This document shows positions 11,039 through 22,664 of a stretch of DNA of 64,000 nt, one piece after another. The position numbers and the translations under genes were made by a program. The notes below the pieces were generated by a model that worked only from the letters and a program-made list of their open reading frames with translations, ran no database searches and was not told the origin of the DNA. Positions within the stretch are counted from its first letter, which is position 1, and each line of letters begins with the position of its first letter. Source of the DNA: Hygrocybe punicea. Taxonomy: Eukaryota; Basidiomycota; Agaricomycetes; Agaricales; Hygrophoraceae. The DNA is taken from positions 7,512,891-7,576,890 of the forward strand of contig OY744461.1 of assembly GCA_963556145.1 (NCBI GenBank), written 5' to 3'.

Positions 11039-11902
11039 GGCGACCGGTTGCTTAGGGAGGACTCGCTAGAGTGCTCCTGAAAATATATGCAACGGATTTG
11101 GCAATGAATACAAGTTTGTAAAGGGCAGATGGGGAGAAAAGGCAACTGAGCTAGGGACCCGGGAGTGGGCTCTACTTAAGTGCCAAAGCGTTCCTAATAA
11201 GGAATTCTTGGGGCGAGGCACCGGGCTGCAGCTTTCCAGGAATTGGGCGACTGCGTCCTTGCATTTGACTGTATCTCCGACCATTATCACTCATTAGAAT
11301 ACACCGTATCATACAAGCCATCCAAATGTAGTTGGACTGGCCCTATAATCCTTCCGATGTTGCCGGTACCACAGTCAAAGACTCCGAGTCGGAGCCGCTG
11401 AAGTGCTTGTGAACTGAGTGAGAACTTGAAGATCCCGAGCCTGGCAGGGTACTAGAGTGCTGATGATTTCACCATAGCGCTGTTATAACAGCAGCGCCAG
11501 CACTCATATCATACACCTTGCACAACACACATTGACGCTATATTAACTCGTCAAGAATGTGATTAGCGTGTACCGCATCTTTCCGCGCCGTATTTGGGAT
11601 GAACGACGAACGTTCATAACCGTCTTCGTAGGCATGTGCCAGAACTTCCACACATAGCTATATTAATGGAGCAGAGATTGACCTGAGACACGCGAGCGGG
11701 CCTTCGAGTGGACGGGACCCCATGGATGAGCTGCGCTGGATAGAAATAAAGAAGAACAATTGCTGAATGCTACGGGACAATGAAACCATTTATTTTCAGA
11801 CCGTGATCTGTTTGATGTATAGGCTGGAGCTATGATTATCGTTATATACGCTTGAGGTTGGCAGACGCTAGACTAGTGCGTTCTACTTGAGAGGCCCAGC
11901 AT
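11039..11902. other. Upstream region of the velvet gene
   Basis: 864 bp with no convincing ORF. A TTTCAG lies about 40 bp before the velvet ATG (on the - strand) and could be the acceptor of a 5' UTR intron. This interval should hold the velvet promoter. Confidence 0.4.
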
Positions 11903-13632
11903 CAGTAAATGGGGTTTTGACTTATTTGACTTAGCTGACTTAATCACAAGCCATAAGAGGCTAAGTAAACTAAGTGTCCGATAAGTAGACTAAGTATATC
12001 TAAGGCACTAAGTAACATACACTTTTACTTTGTGTTTTTATTTTTCTTAAGACTTTTTTTACTTTTCATATATTCCATTGTCTTTACCCTTTTTTGCTTC
12101 CTTAACACTTTTTCGTAGTTCAGTGTGGATGATTATGTAATATACATCGAAGTGGCAAGTCGAAAATTTCTCCAAGTCCAAACTTTGGCTTTATTTGTAC
12201 ACGGTTCGTTTTAACAACAAGGTAAGCACTACCTCTCTTAAACGTCCGCCACAACCTCCTTCTCCACCAGTGACCGTGGCGAAGACCCAACGGCGGCACC
12301 ACCACCACGATGGAACGGCTGCAACACCACCACCACTGGTGCCAACAGCGATGCAACAGCGGCAACATCACCACCACCACCACCACCAGTGACAGCGGCG
12401 ACGCAACGGCGGCAACACCACCAGCGGCATCACCACCACCACCACCAGCGGCGACATAATAGCGGCAACACCACCACCAGTGATAGCAACGCAACGGCTG
12501 CAACACCACCACCACCACCACCACCACCACTGCCCCAGCAATGGCGGCTACACTACGACCACCACCAGAAACGGCACCACCAGCACCAGCACCATCATGT
12601 CGGTAGCACCACCAGCACTAGCACACCACGGCGGTAGAACCACCAGTACCACCAGCGGCGACACCAGCACCAACACAACACCAGCACCATCATGGCGGCA
12701 GCGGCTACGCTATGACCACCACCATCACGGCGGCACCACCACCACCACCAGTGGCGGCAATGCAACAGCTGCAACACCACGACCACGACCACCAGCAACG
12801 GCAGCTACGCTGCGACCCCCACAACCACGACCACCAGCAATGGCGGCTACGCTACGACCACCACCAGCACCAGCTCCATCATGTCGGTAGCACCACCAGC
12901 AATAGCCCACCATGGCGGTAGAACCACCAGCAATAGCACACGACGGCGGTAGGACCACCAGCACCACCAGCACCAGAATCAGCACCAGCACCAGCACGGC
13001 GGCAGTGGCTACGCTATGACCACCACCAGAAATGGTGGCACCACCACCAGCACAGCGGCAGCAGCAGCACCAACACCAACACCAGCACCGTCACGGCGGC
13101 AGCGGCTACGCTACGACCACCACCAGAAACGGCGGCACCACCACCAGTGGCAGCAATGCAACGGCTGCAACACCACCACCACCAGCAACGGTGGCTACGC
13201 TACGACCACCACCAGAAACGGCGGCACCACCAGCACCAGCATGGCGGCGGCGGCAACACCAGCACCACTAGCACCACCAGCATGGCATCACCAGCAGCCG
13301 CAGCACCACCGTTAGCAGCACGGCGGCGGCGGCAGTAGCAGCACCAGCTGGATACTGGGTGTGGCATTACTCGAACATACTGTACTTGTCCTGTAGTTAA
13401 TATAATAGTAATATATTTTATTGATTTCTGCAAATATCCATTCTCAGTGAAATAATAGAAGAATAAGTACTATTTAAGATTGATAAGTCGACAATAAGTC
13501 AGATTTAAGTCATTCAAGCAGAGAGACCTACTTAATTTCGTCTTAGTCGTCTTAGTGCTTAAGACGCTCTAAGACAACTAAGTGCTGACTAAGAGCTGAC
13601 TAAGGCAGGATAAGACCGAACCCCATTTCCTG
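11903..13632. mobile_element. Non-autonomous hAT-like element with minisatellite core
   Basis: The left end CAGTAAATGGGGTT is matched in inverted orientation by the right end AACCCCATTTCCTG, giving CAG...CTG termini as in hAT transposons. Inside each end lie many copies of CTAAGT/GACTTA (about 11920-12005 and 13480-13615), like subterminal transposase-binding repeats. The core (about 12230-13345) is ACC/GGC-rich tandem sequence. No transposase is present, and the 8 bp on either side do not match, so the target duplication is lost or the ends are misplaced. Confidence 0.6.
12230..13345. repeat. ACC-rich minisatellite with higher-order copies
   Basis: Runs of ACCACCACC alternate with short cassettes such as GGCTACGCTACGACCACC and CATCATGTCGGTAGCACC. 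Larger units recur: about 12571-12643 and 12858-12931 are near copies, and the GGCTACGCTA.GACCACCACCAGAAA.GG cassette appears around 13010, 13105 and 13195. Every frame is open but low-complexity (Thr/His/Gly/Pro), so these ORFs are not genes. Confidence 0.85.
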
Positions 13633-14056
13633 ATGATGTTCTAAAGAGGTGGTGAAGCTGAGGGCTTCTGAGCGCTAAGCGCTAAGGCCTAGGAGTCAGT
13701 GAGGACGGATGGAAGATCGGGTACGCGGCAAAAGGTACTGCGCGTGGCCCTGGGATGCCAAGGGATACGAGTATGGTGAGATTAAGTTGGGGTGGGTACT
13801 CTTTTTTCCCTGAGGAGGGCCCTGTGTCGAAAAATCGTCTTCGATCTTTCTTCCCTCAAATCCCTTGCGGTGTGAACAAAGACATGGGCAGAACAGCAAG
13901 GACGTGCTAGCAAGAAAACATAAAGGACAAGGTACGTACAAGTTTTGCGCATGCATGCATATATATGCCTTTAGTGCGCAGATAGAAAACGAAAATGCAA
14001 AAAAAAAAACAGAATTCCTTGGGCTTTCATGTACATAACTTGTCATATTTCTTACA
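13633..14056. other. Gap with no gene seen
   Basis: Only short frames are present. The part next to 14057 is probably the 3' UTR of the zinc-cluster gene. Confidence 0.4.
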
Positions 14057-17000
14057 TCATGTAAAATCGTTGTTGTCAAGGAACGGTCGAGGCGAGCCTA
14101 CCTGATACATGAACGACGTCCACGTCTCCTGTAGGCTGGGGTCGTCAGCGGTCATTCCCCGCATAGTTGCATCGCGGGTCAAATGTGGGTGCTGCCGCAC
14201 GTTCCCAGGAGGCTGTTGTTGGGGAGCGCCATAGGATGTCGTATAGTTCTGCTGCTGCTGTTGTCGCTGCTGGTTCTGGTTTTGGTGCGGGTGGCTCGCC
14301 CAGGACAGTGGATATGGTTGCGACTCAGGCATGTAGTGGCTGAAGCTGAGCCCCGGATCCTGCCAAGTGTGCTGGGCGTTATGGAGGTCGTAATCATGAT
14401 AGGTATGTTGGACGATCTGTGATGGGTAGTGATTATCGTTTTGTTGCATGTGGTAACTTGGAGGACGATTGGAAATGTTGTGGGACTCGGGGTGAATGGC
14501 GTATGGTTGTTGGTGATGCTGTAGCTGCTGCTGGTGCTGCTGGTGCTGCTGCTGCTGCTGCTGCTGCTGTTGCTGCTGTTGCTGCTGTTGCTGCTGTTGC
14601 TGCTGTTGCTGCTGTTGCTGCTGTTGCTGCTGCTGCTGCTGTTGCTGTTGCTGGTGCTGCTGGTGCTGCCGATGCTGCTGCTGATTCTCCAGCAATGTTC
14701 CAGCGAACACATCGTGGTTGACATGATATGCATTATGGATCTGCGCATTCAGACGCCCATCAAACCCATGAAGTTCATCCACGAGGCTCGGGTGCACACC
14801 CGCGAACGAGGGGTTTGTAGGGTAGGTATGCGAGGCTGGTGGGGGATTTGCGGACATCGGGATGGGCGACGAGGACGATGATGACGATGATGACGACGGC
14901 GCAGGGCCAGTGATCTGTGACGACGACGACGACTGGGCGCGGATGGGCGCGGGTACCTTTGTCGCGATCGTGTGCGTCTGACCACTGAAAATCGATAGCT
15001 CATCTTTTTTCTCTTCCTTGCGGGGCTTGAATATATCGTTACGCATCGCTGGGGGGAGGCCGCTGTGCGTGTCGAGGAAGGTTTGGTGGGCCTTTTGCTG
15101 GAGCCGCTGAATGATCGGCTAAAGATTGGGAGAATTTGAGATGGACGGAGTTGCAGGTAATTGCAGGGGCGGGGGGAAATGACTTGCATACCAAGAATTT
15201 TACTGCCCGGCCCCCGTAGGAGGCAGCTTTCTCGAAGAGGTCGCAGGCATTTCTGAGTTCTACCAGCGCTGCAGGAGCGACCTTGGACTGGGGGCTATGC
15301 GTGACGACCGAAGAAAGCATGACCTGAAAACGCAAATAAATAAATAAACATCATATTTAGTCATAATAGTTATATACGGTTCTGCGTAGCGAGGGGAGTG
15401 AGCCTATTATGACGTACCGCAGAAGAAAAGGCATGAGTCCACAAGACCCAGAATCTCGCCATTTGTGCGGGAAACAACGAGAACTGGGCTTTCAAACCAC
15501 CCAAAAGCTCGCACGCACTCCGGTACCCGGCCAAGAAGGACGGTGCATATTGGCTCTTGATTGGATCGTTCGGATTGCTGGATATGGCATGGGCGAAGAA
15601 ACAACGATGCACATAAAGAAGAGCTGTTCACCACATGTGGAAAATAAACATGTGTCATCAGCCGCATTGCCACGGTCAACGTTGTTCGGGGAGCCAAAGG
15701 AAGGGGCGGCGAAACTCAACTGAGATGACGGTAATTGTGGGGCATAAAATGTGACATGGTCTGCGCCAGTCCGGCGTTCTTGAGAGGCGGGTCTTGAGCG
15801 TATTTTGGCAACTCCATATCTCGGATTCTCCGATCCAGCTCCAGGATCATTGAGTACTTGGGTGCACGGGAGGTAAGGGTCCCTTGCACGACGGCAGATA
15901 CACATTCCGATCCGAAGCGGGCTTTCCAATAAGGAACTTTTTTTTGGATACATAGAAGAAGGGGGAAATTTTGGTTTGCAGGTGAGATCTCGGGAGAGAA
16001 GCTTACCAAAAGGAAGTACTTACAGCTGGGCTGAACGGTCCCATCGTCTGCCATAGTCGACTGAGGATCGTAAGGCAGCTCGCAATCGACAAATGGGAGG
16101 GAGAATGTGGCGAGTCGGCCAGTGGCGAGACTCTGTCGCAAGGATTTAGGTGATGGATGAATGTATGGATGAATCACTTGGTACACACCTGCCAGCCGTC
16201 AGTGATGAATAGCTCCCAAAACAGGGCACGTCGTTTTTGGACTTCAGCAGGGGCGAGTTTCCAGCGGGCACAATCTCGGTCTATACGTAATGTGAGCAAG
16301 GTGGTGTCTGAATGAGTTCCATGTTCCTTTACAGAAGGGAGGGGGGAGGAAACGCACGGAGGCCGATCTGTACGAAGAATGGATGCTCAAGATTAGGCGG
16401 TAATAACAAAACAGGCAAATCAATGAAGATATAACGCACACTTTGCGCCAATTTGGTGGCCATGCCCATCAAAGCCCATGTAGATTCGATGCTGTTGTCA
16501 CCGCTGCACATACCTTGGTAGATCGCCATCAACGAGAGGGTTTGGACTGTTGATACAGACGGAGGACGCTCGAGGACAGGTTCGATGGACAACGCCGCAC
16601 GGCTCAACTGGAAATACTGCTCGGCATCAGGATTATCCGGCGCAGCGGGTAGGGATATGTCTGTGTAGGCTCCGAAACAAAAAATGATGAACAATAATGC
16701 TAGCTCATGCGCCCCAGCTTTGGGCGGAACGGCGGATGGGTCGGAGGTCTGAGCCACGTCGTTGAGCGAGGGTGTTGATGTTCCCGAGTGTGCTGCTTCT
16801 TTGTACCACAGCGGCAATATTTCCTCAAGAAGTTGCTTTTCGGTGACGGCTCCGAAGAACCAGGGAGCCTGGTCGAGGTAGAGTTCGCAAAGTCGCCAAG
16901 CTTCGCGCCAAGACGGGACGAATGACGTGACAAGATAATTGAGGTTGACTGTGGGGCCGTTGCCAGAGGAGGAGAGCGGAAATGAGCTTGAAAGGTTCCG

Positions 17001-18070
17001 TATCGATGCCGGGAGTGGGGGCTGCCATGTTGCATGCATGGAGCCATGTATTTGTGTTGGCGTCCGACGCTCTGCTTCTGATGGTTCGCCCTGTGATGCG
17101 GATGAACGATAGGTGTCAGATAATATAGTCAAATTACGTACGATTAGCAAGCTCTGAAACGGGGACGATGTGCACGTCAGATTTGTGGACATGGGTCTTA
17201 CTCGGCTGCGCTGCCAAACAGGTCCCGTACGTATGATGAAAGGCAGTGTGTCATTTCGACAGCACCGAGGATATTGTGGATCCGGTTTGGCAGCACAGCC
17301 GAACAAGCTTAAAAGTGATCAAGGACTTACCTCTGAGCCCGCAGACCGACCGTAAAAGGTTGCGGCACCATCGTCACGGATGGCCAATGTGCCAAAAGCG
17401 TCGATATACTGGGAATCTTCGGTCTCTTCCAGCAATTGATCCTGGTCGCCGTCGCCGTCTACGGCAGAGTGCAGCTCAATACTGGATTTGATCTTGAGTA
17501 AATCCCGATGTAGCAAGGGATGGGGTTCTCGGGTGAGGGTTGACTGCAGTATGGCCAGTGCGTCTTCGAGCTGGCGGATGCGATCGCTCATGTCTGCAAT
17601 CTTTCGATGGAGTTTATCTGTATCGGCGAGTACAAACCTATAAATGGTTGAGTGAGTGGTGTTGTTCGAAGTATGATCTTGTTGTAGATTCTTCACCGTG
17701 TTCCTTGGCCGGTGATCAGACTGCCTGAAGGGACTCGCGTAAGCAGACTAGGAAGATAATCAGACGACCGAACTGACCATTTGGACCTGCAAATAAGGGT
17801 TGGTTAGTTGTGATAATTAACTCGGACGGAATGAAGGGAGTGCTGACATATCTGAGCGCAGCCTCTGCGTTTGCAAGACGAACATGGCACCGTTTTATCG
17901 CACTTCAACTTGAGCCTAGTGAAGAAACGTTGGAATACAGGTTGATCGCGGTGAATGGGCCGAGAGACTTGCCTCCTGCACTCTGCACAGGACATTGCAC
18001 CCCTAGCACGCTTTGACTCCTTATCTTGTGCACGCTGGGCAGCAACATCCTTGCGAGCAGCCTGGGGCAT
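14057..18070 (-). CDS. Zn(II)2Cys6 transcription factor, polyQ tail
   Basis: A nuclear, fungal-specific activator or repressor with targets unknown. Fourteen exons (18070-17973, 17915-17848, 17786-17778, 17724-17697, 17637-17331, 17153-17142, 17090-16440, 16367-16358, 16280-16189, 16132-16024, 15936-15721, 15623-15418, 15323-15192, 15118-14057) give 999 aa. The N-terminus carries the zinc cluster CAEC-x6-C-x5-C-x2-C-x8-C, then CPNGSLITGQGTRFVLAD and a coiled coil. A Fungal_trans-type middle domain follows (VTSFVPSWREAWRLCELYL, QSIGLHRDCARWKLAP, FWELFITDGWQ, ILELDRRIRDM, HRCFFAHAI, ARFWVLWTHAFSSAV). The tail has Ser runs and a ~50-residue polyQ tract and ends QVGSPRPF. Exons 3, 6 and 8 are 9, 12 and 10 nt, and intron 1 is GC-AG. 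Intron 5 (177 nt) is long for this locus, so an exon could be missing there. Confidence 0.9.
14518..14705 (-). repeat. CAG/CAA repeat encoding polyglutamine
   Basis: This lies in frame in the last exon of the zinc-cluster gene. It has long CAG runs interrupted by CAA and by CAC (His). Read on the other strand it creates long polyLeu and polyAla ORFs, which are artefacts. Confidence 0.95.
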
Positions 18071-18538
18071 TGGTGGTGGAGAAGAAAAGGAGGGGGGTTA
18101 TTGTGTGATTGGCTTCGCTGGGTTGTGTTGTATTACGTGCTTGGTGATTCGGGCGACGCGGTTGTCTGCTAACCATCGAAAGCCGAACACGTGTGACTGA
18201 GCTAGGTTATCTGAACGTTTCAACGTGTGAGCGACTCGGAGTACATCGACCTGCTCGATGAGGCTTAGCTTCAGGTTCAAACAAACTTTGAAGACCACTA
18301 CAAACGGCAGCTCGGCCCGGTATCCGGACGGAGTCTACCATAGCGGCTGCCAGCCCATCAACGGGTTCACCGTTGGCGAGAAAAATCATTACTTTTCCTC
18401 CTTTGTTAATAATATCCGCGACGTCGATGATGGTGCATCTGCAACTTTCGTGGAGGTGTCCAATGGAATCAATTATGAGAGCACGTCGCAGTACAAAATA
18501 CACACATACACCAAACGACTAAGATATCTCGTAGCCTT
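18071..18538. other. Intergenic region
   Basis: 468 bp between the start of the zinc-cluster gene and the stop of the REEP-like gene, both on the - strand. It should contain the zinc-cluster gene promoter. No ORF is supported. Confidence 0.4.
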
Positions 18539-19699
18539 TCACTCGCTCTTCACCCTCTCATACCCACCCTTAGCTTGACTGGTTCCCCATCCGAACCAGC
18601 TTGTTCGTCTGTTTACACTATCATTCCAAGCACTGGATCCACCACTATCCGAGCCCGATCCTCGTTCAGCATTGTTCCCAACCCCATCATACCCTTCCAG
18701 ATCACTCGGCATATCAATCTCCTCAAATTTCCCTCCAGATGCCGTCCGCTCGCGAACATCCGAAGACGATGACGTCCGCGAAGACGTGAATGTCGCCCCA
18801 GACGCTAGCATGGGAATCTGCACGGGAGCAGGAGCCTGAGGAACCTCCTCACTTCCATTATCCGTTACAACTTGGGGCAGCGCAGCTAACTCTGCTTCGA
18901 GCTGCCTCCGTCGCTCGAGTACGGACTGCGTCGTATCTGCACGTACTGACGCCGGTGGCGTGGGTACGACTGCGGGCAAGCTCGGCGTCGTTGTTGTAGT
19001 TTGTCGCAGGAGCGCAGTCCCCGTGGCGATGATGCTGGGTCCATAGGACCGCCACAAATTAAGCGCCAACTGCGTTGGCCCCGGGACAGGCGGACCAACA
19101 GCATTCGTGTTGGGGCCTGCGAAACTCTGCTGCTGTTGTTGCTGTTGCTGCTGCTGCTGCCGGATCACGGTAACGGCCTGCTCCCAAATCGCCCTCAAAC
19201 GCTCCTGGAGGAATGTGTAGATTCGGACCTTCATCGATGCAATAGTAGCATCAATCTGCGACTCGTGTGTGTGGAAAAAAGGCTGGAGGTGGTTAGTGTA
19301 TAGATACGACGCGCCCCGAGTCTGCGGCAGGGCCAAGTATAGAAGGAATACGGTCTTGATTGGATAGTAAAATGGAATCCTGTATTTCATCGTGAGAGGA
19401 GAGGCAAATAGGGCGGAGATCTCCACCGATATGAGGATATTTGTAACGCACCATGATACGAGCCATTCAGCAATATACTCGACGCTCACTATGCATCCCA
19501 GAACAGACCAATACATCAGCCATCGCTCGAGCTCCTCTTCCGAAGCCGGTCTCTGGGACAGCGTCTTGTATGATGCATATCCAGGGTAAAGGAATGCTGC
19601 GACCGAACTGGAGAGTAGAGGTCACTCAGTTGAACCCCTGTTCAGTCAGAAGTCGAGCCCGACGTACCTAATTACGCGCGAGGTCAAGTAGAAGAGCAT
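18539..19699 (-). CDS. REEP/Yop1-like ER membrane-shaping protein
   Basis: Members of the TB2/DP1/HVA22 family bend and stabilise tubular ER and bind reticulons. Two exons (19699-19668, 19607-18539) give 366 aa. The first exon is only 32 nt (MLFYLTSRVIS). The family core follows: SVAAFLYPGYASYKTL, RPASEEELERWLMYW, hydrophobic hairpins to about residue 95, then YPIKTVFLLYLALPQTRGAS and YTNHLQPFFHTHE, which are characteristic. After the core comes an amphipathic region, an 11-Gln run near residue 160, and a long Ser/acidic tail. The core is typical, but the ~200-residue tail is much longer than in yeast Yop1. It diverges from the BAH-PHD gene 143 bp away. Confidence 0.92.
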
Positions 19700-19842
19700 G
19701 TTTGATGTTGGGTTCAAAAACGTTTCACCCTCAAACCTTGAGGCGGTTCCATCCACGAGGACGACGTCGGATCAGCGAAAGCCTGACCGCGCTTACGTAA
19801 AATACTGTGGTTCATCGCCGCTTTCGGCGACGACACCCTTGA
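19700..19842. promoter_or_regulatory. Shared promoter interval, REEP / BAH-PHD
   Basis: Only 143 bp separate the two divergent start codons, so both promoters and 5' UTRs must overlap here. The interval contains TGACCGCG and a TTACGTAA palindrome, but I cannot assign a factor. Confidence 0.6.
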
Positions 19843-21395
19843 ATGTCTCCTGGCAGCAGGCGACAACGCCTAACCATAACCAAGAAGTCGCAGAAACGTC
19901 GTGCAGACCCAGACGCGCCTACCGATGCCGAATGGGCGACTATGACAGGGTATGGTACATTCGTTGGTAAATCCTTCATTCAATATTTATGTGCTGCTAA
20001 GTATTAACACGCCACCTTTTTGCGCTGTAGTCTTCGACGACGACGACGAAAAACACCTCTTCAAGCAAGGAGACTGGTGCGTGTTGAACCCCGAACGTCA
20101 CCCTTTTTTTTGGCATTTTCACAAACGAAACCTTTCTCCCAATTCTTCTTTTTCTCTCCAGTGCGATTGTTCTCCCTGAAAACGTTTCACCGGAAAAGGC
20201 AGGCACTCTTGCACTGCACCGGCATTGGGTCGTGAAAATCAAAGAAATCCGTGCTCGCGAGGAAACTAAAGATGTCCGTATGCCATTTCCTTTTTTTTTT
20301 TGAAAAAAAAAAACACCTCTCCTCACAACATCTGATCTCATTCAGGTCTGGGTTCGCGTCAAGTGGTACTGGTCTGGCGAGGACGTTGCTGCACTCATCA
20401 AGTCATTGTACGCTTCCCCGCCCCCTTCCCAATATCTTTTACCCCTCTTCTCAACGTAGTCGCCGACCCGTGCATTTAGCGATGTCTCGCGATGCGGTCG
20501 ATATGAACGAATACTATCCGATCGCTGTGACTTAGTTTCCTCGTTAGCCTTCAATGGTATACCCCCTCCCCTCCCACTCAGGCCAATGCTGACCACTTCT
20601 CTAAACATCAGGCGTCACCCCTGTGAAGAAATACTGCGAACAGAGCCTGGACCAGGCCCACATTGAAGGTGACCAATTCTACACCCGGTACACCCTGGAA
20701 CTCGGAATTCGGAGAGTCAACGTGAGTTGAACATTCATCTCACAAACACACACATGTGCCGTGCACTTCGGCATATATCGCTCTTCTTATCTTCTTTTCT
20801 CTTCTAAACCAAATTCCTCCTAATCCAGCCGAAACCCATCGGAACCTGCATATGCAAACAACCATACAACCCAGACCACGACTCCATCATGCACTTCTGC
20901 CCACGGCCCAGCTGCCGCAACGCCTACCACCAAGACTGCCTCCTCCAAGCCAACCACACTGAACCCAACTCCGTTGACCGGGGTTTGCGTCTCTTAGCTT
21001 GCTCGCCAGACACTGACGCCACCTTTTCCCTATCCGACCTCGCCACATCTGACCACCCACCACTGAAGAAGAAGCGGCGAGCAGGTCGTCCAAAGAAACA
21101 CCCCAATTCAACACCGACATATCAGTCTGAACACCTCTCCCAGCTCGTCTTTTCTCTCCCCGCAGACCTCGTCGCCGCAGCCCAACAGCCGATTGTCAAG
21201 GGCGGTGGCAGCGTGGGCAACGTCGTGGGCAACGTGGTCGCGGCGGTCGAAGCTCGCCGCATGGTTTACCGTGCTATCAGTGGCGAGTCGTCTATTCCCG
21301 ACAACTGGCGAGATCTCGTCCCGGAGTCTCAATCAGGCAATGACCTCCAGGCATTCCCGGCATTCATCTGTCCGTGGTGCAACAGTCCCATCTGA
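19843..21395 (+). CDS. BAH-PHD chromatin reader with split PHD finger
   Basis: BAH and PHD modules read histone tails or nucleosomes, so this is a likely chromatin silencing or activating factor. Seven exons (19843-19966, 20031-20076, 20162-20273, 20346-20407, 20480-20556, 20612-20721, 20829-21395) give 365 aa. The BAH domain spans about residues 40-170 (FKQGDCAIVLPENV, VWVRVKWYWSGEDV, RYERILSDRCDLVSS, GVTPVKKY, FYTRYTLELG). PHD ligands are C184, C186, C201, C206, H211 and C214, but the last pair is CPWC at 358-361, at the very C-terminus. The 143 residues between hold a basic AT-hook-like KKKRRAGRPKKHP. Exon 2 to 3 joins GD/C where a Trp might be expected from readthrough; the GT-AG choice is the only one that keeps frame. 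Confidence 0.88.
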
Positions 21396-22664
21396 ACCTA
21401 AAGTGGATGGCCGGAACCATCTAACGATCTACTTACGAAAAGACATTCGGTGTCATTGTACCTTCATATCAGAACTGCAAAAGTCGGAAGAACGTGATAT
21501 GTTTGTGAATGTAACTTGACCATCACTGTTGTGGTTGTTGTATACTTAGCTGTCGCATTGTATATTCTCACTATCATGGCCTTGTACGATGTAGCCTGTA
21601 CATGTAAAGGTTTGGTCCAGTTTTTTATTTCTGTGTGTACACAATATCTTGCCGACACAGTGACGAGCGATGCTACGCAATCCCAAGCGCATCCGACAAT
21701 ATTAATCATTCCGAGTGATCTTCCATCCCTCTTAGCACGCCCGACATCGCCTGGTACACATCTGGTCGACAAATTCACTGCGAGGGGTAAACAAGGTTAG
21801 TATAAAATGCGCGGCGATCAAAACAAAACAAAAAATGAAAGGGAAGAGATATTCACAAGGTGCCTGGCAACCACCTTGCTAAATAATTATTCAGCTCGAG
21901 AAAGACGAGAAAGACCTGAGCAAGTTGATAAGACTCACTATTTCAGCAAGTTGAAGAGATTCACACTATTTCAGAAACAAGGTCTTACATGGCCCATTTG
22001 CCCGCCGTACACAATTTTGGTCTGCCCGGCGACATTCCTCCCTTCTTCATCACTACTAGTACATCCTAAGCGGCCCGTACGACAGCGCGTGTGATGCACT
22101 CATGCATTCATCCTCGGACAGCACGGCGATTACAGCGTTAGAATGGGGGCCGGGAGACGTATGCATATGTGAATGCAGTGACGAAAAACATAACCTGAAG
22201 ATCAAATTGACAAAGACTTCGCCGAAGATTGGCAACAGAAAATCAAACTGCAATTCGCGTGCCCAAACGCCGGAGCTCCCGCCACAGCAAAGTTGGCTGC
22301 TCTCACGGGCAGGTCCTGTGCCAAATGATGAGAATCAGATTTTAGTATTAGTAATTAGCAAGGAGATGACAACAATTTCGCCGACGCCGTGTATGTGGTA
22401 GGAATGTCAACGCATAAGCAAGGTATAAAAAAACGCTATAACCTAGCGGAGGTCTCAGGAATATTCAAGTTAATGCGGAACGCATAAAACAACAAGAGAC
22501 TTGCCAACAAGCCCACACCCGCCCCACATATCAAATCTGACCTTTTAGAAATGATAACTGCGATTCCTTCTGCCTCTGCAAGATGGCATGGTTTCCCATT
22601 CCCAGAGCCAGCGTATAAAGATGCAAGGACCGAAGGGGGGTGTGGAGGACGTGAGTAGGTCAGA
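21396..22664. other. 1.3-kb gap with no gene seen
   Basis: The first few hundred bases are presumably the BAH-PHD 3' UTR. The rest contains only short frames and a small direct repeat (GCAAGTTGA.(A)AGA(C)TCACACTATTTCAG) near 21920-21975. No RNA gene was recognised. Confidence 0.45.

Noticed and set aside
12120..13433. Many long ORFs rich in Thr/His, Gly or Val/Cys
   Set aside because: All frames of the ACC-rich minisatellite are open; composition alone explains them.
14419..14881. + strand polyAla and polyLeu ORFs
   Set aside because: They are the complement of the CAG/CAA tract in the zinc-cluster gene.
20285..20315. T-run followed by A-run resembling a terminator hairpin
   Set aside because: It lies inside an intron of the BAH-PHD gene; a bacterial-type terminator has no meaning here.
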